The notes beneath the pieces are model-generated. The model made no database searches, had not been told where the DNA came from, and saw nothing but the letters and a program-made list of their open reading frames with translations. DNA of 14,702 nt from Thermotogaceae bacterium (GTDB taxonomy: Bacteria > Thermotogota > Thermotogae > B21-G9 > HyVt-16): positions 1-14,702 of the forward strand of contig DQYP01000256.1 in NCBI GenBank assembly GCA_011043375.1, written 5' to 3'. This document shows, in pieces, positions 6,218 through 12,527 of this stretch. The position numbers and the translations under genes were made by a program. Every line of letters starts with the position of its first letter. The stretch's first letter is position 1.

Positions 6218-6420
6218 AGGGGATTATAAACAAAGTAAATCTGATGCTTTCTAATTTGGAATGTTAAAAATTTAAGTGTTAAAATTAAAATAGAGTGTTT
6301 TATTCCGCTTCATTAATGATGATAGTGTTAACTAATAGTGATGATGATATACGATAAATCAGAAATAGCAGATGAATATTATTGAAGTCTTTGAAAAGTA
6401 TAAAAAGTAATAGCAATTTG

Positions 6421-6502
6421 GGATAAAAGATCCCTCACATTCGTTCGGGATGACATTTTCCTTGTCATTCCGAAGGAGCGTTAGTGACGAGGAATCTTAT
6501 CC
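6421..6502. repeat. 82-bp palindromic repeat element (REP/MITE-like)
   Basis: The element begins GGATAA and ends TTATCC. The two arms are imperfect inverted copies: the left reads AGATCCCTC ... CGTTCGGGATGACA, and the complement of the right reads AGATTCCTC ... TTCGGAATGACA with about seven extra bases. The centre (TTTTCC) is a short loop. Each arm can also fold alone (ATCCC with GGGAT; ATTCC with GGAAT), giving a two-hairpin form like paired REP sequences. Elements with arms of the type GATTCCTCG...CGGAATGACA recur in multiple copies in many bacterial genomes, from general knowledge. No transposase is present here. On the RNA level the long hairpin uses G-U pairs where the arms differ. Confidence 0.7.
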
Positions 6503-6573
6503 TAACAAGCAATAAGTTTTTTAATCAATACTTTTAATTAACAGAATCTTAATGATTCAGGTGGGCTGAGATA

Positions 6574-8214
6574 ATGATGTTCGAGAGAAAAATTTTCGAT
6601 GATATCAATCAGATTTATGATTACTTAGAAGAGAATTACGGTAGAGAGTGGTATGTGGATTATCTCGCTGATATTAAAAAGCTTAAGAATGGAAAGTATG
6701 AAGTTAGAATATACAAAACGTCGGATTTTCATCTTGAGGATAAGTTGGATATAGATCCAGAGGAATTGGAGCAAATACTTTCCTATGAGATAACCCAAGG
6801 TTCTGAAAAAGTCGAAACAGAGGAATATATGGAACCATTAATATTCGTGAATGTTTCTGAGGACGAAATGCTTGCGAGTATAACAATAATACCTGGATTA
6901 AAAAAGGAGCTTCCAGCAAAGGAAGAAGTCATAGAAATATTGAAAGAAAATGGCGTAGTCATGGGTATAGATGAAAAAGTTATAGAAGAAGCTTTGGAGG
7001 AGAAGAAAATATTCTCATCTATAATTGTCGCCAAGGGTAAAAAGCCGGAACCTTCAATGGATGCAAAACTTGATGTAAAGTTTCAGAGTGGTTCGCATTT
7101 AAAAACCCAACCTGAATGTGAGGAATTTAAAAAGATTATAAAATGTTGCGATAAACTCGTGGTTTTGGCTGAAAAGATTCCGCCAATTGAGGGAAAAGAT
7201 GGTTACACGGTTACTGGAAAGATATTGAAAGCGAGGAAACCAAAAGATTTGAATCTGTATGATTATCTCGGCGAAAACGTTGAATTATCTGAGGATGGAA
7301 CAAAAATAATCTCAAAAATAGCTGGTGAACCTTATATAGACCGTTGGGGCAAAATATCGGTAAGAAATGTTTTGTTTGTAGAAGGAGATCTGAAAGAAGT
7401 TGGAAATATAGATTTTCCGGGTACAGTTGTAATAGAAGGAAACGCAGAAGGTTTATATGAAATAAAAACAAAAGGTGATTTGGTTATAAGGGGAGTTGTT
7501 GGAGGGGTAACCATAAAATCTGAGGGAAATATTGTTATAGAAAAAGGTATTTTTGGAAGATCCAAGGGTGGAATCGAATGTGGAAAAGATTTTAGAGCAT
7601 CTTATATAAACAATTCTACAGTTAAATGTGCCGGAAACATATTTGTTGATGATTACATAATGGATTCTATAGTTTTGGCTAAAGGATCGATAGTAGTCAA
7701 TGGAAGAGGCATAATCGTTGGAGGAAAAATTTTCGCCGGCGAGAACATATCTTGTAATACAATAGGCAGTTCTTTTGGAACAATTACACGGGTTGGTTGT
7801 GGAATCGATTATGAAAAAACGTTGAAACTCGTGGAGTTAGAAAACGAACTTGAGAGTATTATCATGAAGTTATCAACAGCGATCAAGCTGATATTGAAAT
7901 TCGAAAAGATCGTGTCTTCTTTATCCAATCAAGAGAATAGAAAGTACATAATCATATTACGAAAATTGAACGAAAGGAAAATGGATCTACAAAAAAAGAT
8001 AAAGACCTTAAGGGACAAAATAAGGTCTCTCAATAAGGAAATAATGATTGAAAATTTGAAGATCAGAAATAGAATCTTAGTTTTCAAGAATTGCCGTGAA
8101 GCGGTTGTACAAATTGGGGGCCATATTTTAAAAGTCATTAAGGAAACAGGTCCAGGTTTTTTCGAACTTGATCATATAAAAAATGAAATTGTGTTCAGGG
8201 GTAAAAATATGTGA
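6574..8214 (+). CDS. FapA-family (DUF342) protein
   Basis: A 546-residue protein of the DUF342/FapA family. The N-terminal 180 residues are a mixed, acidic region. Residues about 195-265 carry the family hallmark IEGKDGYTVTGK (around 205-216) and the segment LSEDGTKIISKIAGEPY. Residues about 265-410 are a right-handed beta-helix-like region of repeated GNI/GDL/GGV turns (VEGDLKEVGNIDFPG, TKGDLVIRGVVGG, CAGNIFVDDYIMDS, GGKIFAGENIS). Residues about 414-503 form a Lys/Glu-rich coiled coil, and a short beta-rich tail ends the protein. Family members are linked to flagellar assembly or polar localisation and to unspecified envelope roles; no flagellar gene is adjacent, so I do not assign a process. 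The start is ATG 6574 (ATGATG) behind AGGTGGG at 6559-6565. A terminator candidate follows the stop, so it appears monocistronic. Confidence 0.88.
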   Translation: MMFERKIFDDINQIYDYLEENYGREWYVDYLADIKKLKNGKYEVRIYKTSDFHLEDKLDIDPEELEQILSYEITQGSEKVETEEYMEPLIFVNVSEDEMLASITIIPGLKKELPAKEEVIEILKENGVVMGIDEKVIEEALEEKKIFSSIIVAKGKKPEPSMDAKLDVKFQSGSHLKTQPECEEFKKIIKCCDKLVVLAEKIPPIEGKDGYTVTGKILKARKPKDLNLYDYLGENVELSEDGTKIISKIAGEPYIDRWGKISVRNVLFVEGDLKEVGNIDFPGTVVIEGNAEGLYEIKTKGDLVIRGVVGGVTIKSEGNIVIEKGIFGRSKGGIECGKDFRASYINNSTVKCAGNIFVDDYIMDSIVLAKGSIVVNGRGIIVGGKIFAGENISCNTIGSSFGTITRVGCGIDYEKTLKLVELENELESIIMKLSTAIKLILKFEKIVSSLSNQENRKYIIILRKLNERKMDLQKKIKTLRDKIRSLNKEIMIENLKIRNRILVFKNCREAVVQIGGHILKVIKETGPGFFELDHIKNEIVFRGKNM

Positions 8215-8242
8215 ATTTCTTGTGAAATATTTTGTTTTTAAA

Positions 8243-8276
8243 CAAGAAACATCATGTTTCTTGAAACTCTTTTTTT
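8243..8276 (+). terminator. Intrinsic terminator candidate after the FapA gene
   Basis: CAAGAAAC (8243-8250) and GTTTCTTG (8256-8263) form an 8-bp stem with a 5-base loop, extendable by two more pairs. Seven Ts follow at 8270-8276. The T-run is six bases away from the stem, which weakens the call. The right arm overlaps the rpmB -35. Confidence 0.55.
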
Positions 8277-8289
8277 ACTTGTGTATAAT
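8261..8289 (+). promoter_or_regulatory. Strong sigma-70-type promoter for rpmB
   Basis: TTGAAA (8261-8266), a 17-base spacer and a perfect TATAAT (8284-8289) lie about 45 bases upstream of the rpmB start. The -35 is embedded in the terminator stem of the preceding gene. Confidence 0.8.
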
Positions 8290-8335
8290 TAACTGAGATG
8301 TTTGAGGAATACAATGAGAAAAGGAGGTAGAATAG

Positions 8336-8527
8336 ATGTCTAAAAAATGTTATGTATGTGGTAAAGGTCCTTCAACTGGCAATCATGTGAGCCATTCCAA
8401 TAAGAAGACTAAGAGGCGTTGGAAACCCAACCTCCAAAGAGTCAAGATCGAGATTGATGGCCAGATAAAAAGAGTGAGGGTCTGCACGGATTGTTTGAAA
8501 AGTGGGAAAGTAGTAAGAGCAATATAG
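8336..8527 (+). CDS. rpmB: Large-subunit ribosomal protein L28 (bL28)
   Basis: A 63-residue basic ribosomal protein. The family signature is plain: CYVCGKGPSTGNHVSHSNKK at the N-terminus, RWKPNLQRV in the middle and VRVCTDCLKSGKV at the C-terminus. Two CxxC pairs (C5/C8 and C51/C54) make this the zinc-binding form of L28. The start ATG 8336 has an ideal SD, AAGGAGGT, at 8321-8328. The gene has its own promoter and is followed at once by a GC-rich hairpin whose first base is the last base of the TAG stop. That suits high, separately controlled expression of a ribosomal protein. Confidence 0.97.
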   Translation: MSKKCYVCGKGPSTGNHVSHSNKKTKRRWKPNLQRVKIEIDGQIKRVRVCTDCLKSGKVVRAI

Positions 8528-8555
8528 CGCGGGAGATAAACCGCGCTTTCTTTCT
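8527..8555 (+). terminator. Intrinsic terminator or attenuator after rpmB
   Basis: GCGCGG (8527-8532) pairs with CCGCGC (8541-8546) across an 8-base loop, followed by TTTCTTTCT. The all-GC stem in AT-rich surroundings is convincing. The T-tract is interrupted by C, and I see no clear promoter between it and the next gene. Partial readthrough into the downstream operon is therefore likely. Confidence 0.8.
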
Positions 8556-8594
8556 CGCCTTTTGCGTATTTCTTCCATCGAGGAAGTGTGAAAT

Positions 8595-9023
8595 TTGGAA
8601 AGAATAAAGGTGTACAATTTCAGATATTCATCATGGGTCAGATGGCTGTGGTTTTTGATAATGATTTCCCTCCTGTTGTTCCTTCAATATATTTACCCAA
8701 CCAACAATAAATTCCTCATATGGATTACTTTGTTTCTTATTTTTCTCACTGCTTTCAGATTCTACAGAGTCTTGAGTTACAGAATTGTCGTGGATCTTGA
8801 GAATTCTCAAATTAAAATAGGAAAAAGGATTATTCCATTGAGAATACGTAACATGAGTTCCTATACAGATCTTTTAGGATTCAACAAACTCACCGTAGAA
8901 TTTGAAAATGAGATAATAACTGTGAGTTCTTCGCTGGAAGATTTTGAATTTTTTGGAGAACTCCTACAAAAACAATGGGAGGAAGAACAAATTGAAAAGC
9001 AGAGGCACCTGGATAGAGATTGA
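8595..9023 (+). CDS. Small membrane protein of unknown function
   Basis: A 142-residue protein that I do not recognise. Two hydrophobic helices (about residues 16-33 and 40-55) form a short hairpin anchored in the membrane, with aromatic residues (WVRWLWF) at the first boundary. The remaining 85 residues are polar and beta-rich (YRIVVDLENSQIKIGKRIIP, then LTVEFENEIITVSSSLEDF), reminiscent of PH-like cytoplasmic domains of small bacterial membrane proteins. They end in a charged Gln/Glu/Arg helix. The start TTG 8595 follows GAGGAAGTG (8580-8588); that SD lies in a small CTTCC/GGAAG hairpin (8572-8586). The 3' end overlaps the alr start by 32 bases, implying translational coupling. Confidence 0.7.
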   Translation: MERIKVYNFRYSSWVRWLWFLIMISLLLFLQYIYPTNNKFLIWITLFLIFLTAFRFYRVLSYRIVVDLENSQIKIGKRIIPLRIRNMSSYTDLLGFNKLTVEFENEIITVSSSLEDFEFFGELLQKQWEEEQIEKQRHLDRD

Positions 9024-10092
9024 TACGAACGCCTATCTCCACAACCTTGAGTATTTCTCAAACCTCCTTTTTCCAACGAAGGTTATGCCTGTATTGAAGG
9101 CGAACGCATATGGTCATGGTGCAAAAGTGCTCGCCAAAAAAGTTGAAGAAATCGGTTTAGATTACATAGCCGTTGCATTCCTTGAAGAAGCTTTGGAATT
9201 GAGAGAGAGTGGTGTGAAGATTCCTATATTGGTTTTCAATTACTTTTCAGAGAAATACGTTGATTATTTTGTGAAAAACGATATTACAGCCACTATATAT
9301 TGTCATGAACAATATAAAAGCCTTGAAAGCGAATTAAGGAAAAAGAACATGAAGTTGAGGGTTCATATAAATGTCGATACAGGAATGGGAAGACTCGGCT
9401 ATAAAGTAGATAAAGCGTTGGAACTTTTTGAAATGATCTATCGATCACCTTATTTCGATTTGGAGGGTGTATACACACATTTTTCAGATGCTGATAATAT
9501 CGGTAGTGGATTCACAATGGAACAAAATGAAAGATTCAAGAGTTTTTTAAATGAATTACCTGAGAAACCAAAGATAATCCACAATTGTAACAGTGCGGCT
9601 AGTATCTTCTTCAGAGAGTTCAAAATGGATTATTCCAGGATAGGTATAGCAAGTTACGGCTTGCAGCCTTCTAATGCGAAAAAGGATGAAAACATAGAAC
9701 CTGTGTTATCATGGTACAGTGTGGTATCATTTGTTAAAGAAATATCCCCGGGTGATACCATCAGTTACGGTAGGACATTCATTGCCAAAAGCAAGATGAA
9801 GGTCGCAACGATACCTGTTGGATATGCCGATGGATATCCAAGAGATCTGAGTAATAAAGGCTATGTTTTGATAAAAGGAAAAAAGTGTAAGATACTTGGT
9901 AGGGTTTGTATGGATCAATTCGTGGTTGATGTGAGCCATGTAAAGGATATAGAAATAGGCGATCAGGTTGTTTTGATTGGAAGACAAGATGGAAGTAAAA
10001 TAAGTGCTGAGGAATTGGCTAAATTAATTGGTACTATAAACTATGAAATAGTGTGTAGAATAACCAGCAGGGTACCACGAGTGTATCTTTGA
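8992..10092 (+). CDS. alr: Alanine racemase
   Basis: A 366-residue PLP enzyme that interconverts L- and D-alanine, supplying D-Ala for peptidoglycan. The PLP-binding lysine is K36 in VLKANAYGHGA. The second catalytic residue, Tyr259, is in ISYGRTF. HINVDTGMGRLGY, HNCNSAAS, RIGIASYGL, VGYADGYPR and RVCMDQ are further family motifs in normal order, giving an N-terminal TIM barrel (about 1-235) and a C-terminal beta domain. The start is TTG 8992, eight bases after GGGAGGA (8977-8983); it puts GTWIEID near the N-terminus as usual for the family and overlaps the preceding gene by 32 bases. The gene is followed after 15 bases by the OB-HD nuclease gene. Confidence 0.97.
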   Translation: MKSRGTWIEIDTNAYLHNLEYFSNLLFPTKVMPVLKANAYGHGAKVLAKKVEEIGLDYIAVAFLEEALELRESGVKIPILVFNYFSEKYVDYFVKNDITATIYCHEQYKSLESELRKKNMKLRVHINVDTGMGRLGYKVDKALELFEMIYRSPYFDLEGVYTHFSDADNIGSGFTMEQNERFKSFLNELPEKPKIIHNCNSAASIFFREFKMDYSRIGIASYGLQPSNAKKDENIEPVLSWYSVVSFVKEISPGDTISYGRTFIAKSKMKVATIPVGYADGYPRDLSNKGYVLIKGKKCKILGRVCMDQFVVDVSHVKDIEIGDQVVLIGRQDGSKISAEELAKLIGTINYEIVCRITSRVPRVYL

Positions 10093-10107
10093 TTGGAGGA
10101 GAGATCA

Positions 10108-11130
10108 GTGAAGATAGGTGATATACTGAACAGTAAAGCTAATTTGAATAACAATAAAAAGGATAACTATAAATATATATCCGAATTGAAAAAGGACGAT
10201 GAGATTGTTTCAATATACAGAATTGCAAGCAAGAGAATGCAAGTTTCAAAGGATGGTAAAAAGTTCTTGTTGTTAACGTTGAGTGATAAAACTGGTGTTA
10301 TAAGAGCTATTGATTGGCATAATGCGGAATTAAACGACAACAAAGTTTCCGTTGGAGACGTGGTGAAGGTGGAAGGAAAAATCGTCATTTTCGAAAATAG
10401 GCTCCAACTTAACATATCCAAAAATTCGATGTTGAGGGTATTGGATGAGTCAGAATACGATCATGAGAGATTCATAGAAACCTCTAAAAGAGATATAGAA
10501 AAGATGTATCAGGAATTAGTCGGCATAATAAAGAACATAAAAAACAAATACTTGAAATCCTTATTAGAGAGAATATTTGTTCAAGACAGAAATTTTCTCG
10601 AACTGTTTCTCAAAGCCCCAGCGGCAGTTTCAATTCACCATGTGTACAAAGGTGGTCTTTTGGAGCATACATTGGATGTCGTTGAAGTATGTTCGAAAGT
10701 AGCAGAAAAATATTCGGAGGTAATAGATTCGGATCTTCTAATAACTGGAGCTATACTACATGATATTGGAAAAGCTTATGAATACGAGATAACATCGTCG
10801 GGAATCAATGTTACTGATAAAGGTGAACTTTTAGGACATATCTCGATAGGTGTCAATATCGTGGAAGGAGTCGTGAAAGAAATAAAAGGTTTTCCAGAGG
10901 AACTTTTAATAGAAGTGAAACACATGATTCTGTCGCATCATGGAGAATTCGAATGGGGCTCTCCAGTGCTCCCAAAGACTCCTGAAGCACTGGTTCTACA
11001 CATGATAGATAATTTAGATGCGAAGATCTCTCAATTTCTGAGATTAACGGAAAAAGGTGAACCCGGAGGTTGGAGCGAATACGATAGAAGACTTGGGAGA
11101 AGAATAATGATTCGGGGTGAAAGAAAATGA
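10108..11130 (+). CDS. OB-fold plus HD-domain 3'-5' exoribonuclease, YhaM-like
   Basis: A 340-residue cytoplasmic protein of the YhaM/CBF1 type. Residues about 25-105 are an OB-fold nucleic-acid-binding module (FLLLTLSDKTGVIRAIDWHN, then VGDVVKVEGKI). Residues about 155-325 are an HD phosphohydrolase domain with the metal ligands H187 (GGLLEHTLD), H218-D219 (ILHDIGK), H277/H278 (LSHHGEFEWGSP) and D304 (MIDNLDAKI). The strings SHHG.FEWGSPVLPKTPEA and NLDAKI are diagnostic for this subgroup, whose Bacillus and Staphylococcus members degrade RNA (and DNA) 3' to 5' with a metal. The start GTG 10108 lies behind GGAGGAG (10095-10101). The TGA overlaps the next gene's ATG by four bases. Confidence 0.88.
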   Translation: MKIGDILNSKANLNNNKKDNYKYISELKKDDEIVSIYRIASKRMQVSKDGKKFLLLTLSDKTGVIRAIDWHNAELNDNKVSVGDVVKVEGKIVIFENRLQLNISKNSMLRVLDESEYDHERFIETSKRDIEKMYQELVGIIKNIKNKYLKSLLERIFVQDRNFLELFLKAPAAVSIHHVYKGGLLEHTLDVVEVCSKVAEKYSEVIDSDLLITGAILHDIGKAYEYEITSSGINVTDKGELLGHISIGVNIVEGVVKEIKGFPEELLIEVKHMILSHHGEFEWGSPVLPKTPEALVLHMIDNLDAKISQFLRLTEKGEPGGWSEYDRRLGRRIMIRGERK

Positions 11131-12527
11131 AAATAAGATTTGGAACTTCTGGTTGGAGAGGAATAATAGCCGAAGATTTCACAGTTGACAATTTGAAAAG
11201 ACTTTCTCAAGCGATAGCAAATTATCTTAAAGATGTATCTGATAATCCCAAAATCGTCATTGGTTACGATACGAGGTTTATGACGGAGTACTTTGCCCAA
11301 ATCGTGAGAAAAGTAATGAATGGTAATGAAATAGAAGTACTCATGTGTGAAAATCCAACGCCAACACCCGTTATTTCCTTTTACATCATCTCAAAGGGAT
11401 TAGATGGTGGTATAAACTTAACCGCTTCTCACAATCCACCTCAGTACCTTGGATTGAAGTTCAATCCTGGTAATGGAGCACCTGCACCCATCGAGGTCAC
11501 AAAAAAGATAGAGGAAATAGTTAAGGATATAGAACTGTCCGATGTAAAAGAAGCAGATGGATTAATGAGTGAGTTGTTCGAGGTTGTAAATCCATCGAAA
11601 GAATATTTTGAATATCTATCAAATAGAGTGAATTTTGAGATTATAAGATCCAAAAGATTAAAAGTGGTAGCAGATATGATGTATGGGACTGCGATTGGAT
11701 ATTTAAATAATTTACTTTTGGAGAACACAGAAAATCCAGTGATACTACATGATTATAGAGATCCTTATTTTGGTGGCTATAGACCGGAACCGAATGAAAG
11801 AAGAATGGGAGAGATTAGAGAAATTATCAAATCCAAGGATCTACATTGCGGTTTGGCAGTTGATGGTGATGCTGACAGATTCGGTGTTGTTGACGACAGG
11901 GGAGATTTCATACCACCAAATGAATTCATAGGATTGGTTGCTTATCATCTCTACAAAAACAAAAATCTTAAGGGACCTTCAGCACGAAGCATAGCGACAT
12001 CGCATCTATTGGATGAAATAACCAACTCATTCGGATACGAAACGTTGGAAACACCGGTTGGCTTCAAATACCTTGGAGAGCTTCTATTAGAAAAAAACAT
12101 CGTTGTAGGTGGAGAAGAAAGCGGCGGATTGACGATCCAATCTCATGTACCAGAGAAGGACGGTATATTGGCTTGTATGCTTGCTTTGGAAATGTTGGCA
12201 TACAGTGATAAACTATTGAGTGAGCTCAGAGAAGAAATTAAAGAGAAATACGGTAGATTTTTAGATAGAAGACTCGATGTAAAACTCGAATCCACTGAAG
12301 AAAAAAATAAGTACATGCTTGAATTTGAAAAGTTACCCGAGAAGGTAAAATCAAAGAAGATGAAAGAGAGAAAAGACATTGATGGCATACAATATATATT
12401 CGAGGGTAAACATAATTGGGTTCTTGCCCGTCCTTCGGGTACTGAACCAGTAGTACGAATATACATCGAAGCTACGGATGATGAGTTTTTCAATGAAGTC
12501 GTACAAGAGGTGAAAAATCTGATATGA
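11127..12527 (+). CDS. Phosphoglucomutase/phosphomannomutase family protein
   Basis: A 466-residue alpha-D-phosphohexomutase, which shifts phosphate between C1 and C6 of a hexose through a phosphoserine. All four active-site loops are present: the phosphoserine loop TASHNPP (Ser101), the metal loop DGDADRFG (246-253), the sugar loop GGEESGG (328-334) and the phosphate loop RPSGTEP (435-441). The N-terminal FGTSGWRGIIAEDF is typical. The EESGG sugar loop points to glucose/mannose-phosphate use rather than glucosamine, but substrate cannot be fixed by eye. It starts at ATG 11127, overlapping the upstream TGA, with GGGGTGA (11114-11120) as SD, and overlaps topA by four bases. It could feed sugar nucleotides for envelope synthesis. 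Confidence 0.93.
   Translation: MKIRFGTSGWRGIIAEDFTVDNLKRLSQAIANYLKDVSDNPKIVIGYDTRFMTEYFAQIVRKVMNGNEIEVLMCENPTPTPVISFYIISKGLDGGINLTASHNPPQYLGLKFNPGNGAPAPIEVTKKIEEIVKDIELSDVKEADGLMSELFEVVNPSKEYFEYLSNRVNFEIIRSKRLKVVADMMYGTAIGYLNNLLLENTENPVILHDYRDPYFGGYRPEPNERRMGEIREIIKSKDLHCGLAVDGDADRFGVVDDRGDFIPPNEFIGLVAYHLYKNKNLKGPSARSIATSHLLDEITNSFGYETLETPVGFKYLGELLLEKNIVVGGEESGGLTIQSHVPEKDGILACMLALEMLAYSDKLLSELREEIKEKYGRFLDRRLDVKLESTEEKNKYMLEFEKLPEKVKSKKMKERKDIDGIQYIFEGKHNWVLARPSGTEPVVRIYIEATDDEFFNEVVQEVKNLI

Larger units (their letters stand above)
5879..6573. other. Long gene-free region between divergent moeA and the FapA gene
   Basis: About 700 very AT-rich bases without an intact coding sequence. From moeA outward it contains a short inverted repeat (5909-5926), an IS605-type right-end hairpin (5935-5954), a tnpB C-terminal relic (5939-6076), small AT-rich inverted repeats (AATTC/GAATT at 6066-6078, GAATTA/TAATTC at 6074-6089), direct repeats (6103-6168), a nested inverted repeat (6176-6217), a stretch with ATGATGATA at 6316-6324 and 6341-6349 that I cannot explain, and an 82-bp palindromic element (6421-6502). 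A 5-bp hairpin GAATC/GATTC (6544-6558) sits just before the SD of the FapA gene. No strong promoter for that gene is evident. This looks like a landing zone for mobile elements. Confidence 0.8.

Noticed and set aside
6316..6349. ATGATGATA repeated 25 bases apart with ATAGTG copies.
   Set aside because: These are low-complexity AT-rich words; two copies are too few to call a tandem repeat or binding array.
6077..6420. Possible continuation of the degraded tnpB gene upstream of the 45-codon tail.
   Set aside because: The minus strand shows in-frame stops and none of the RuvC or CxxC zinc-finger motifs of TnpB; I see no remaining coding trace.
6560..6576. GTGGGCTGAGATAATG resembles the 5' core of a TPP riboswitch.
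   Set aside because: The required second half (ACCTGA-type core and stems) is absent, the string abuts the start codon, and the following gene is unrelated to thiamine.
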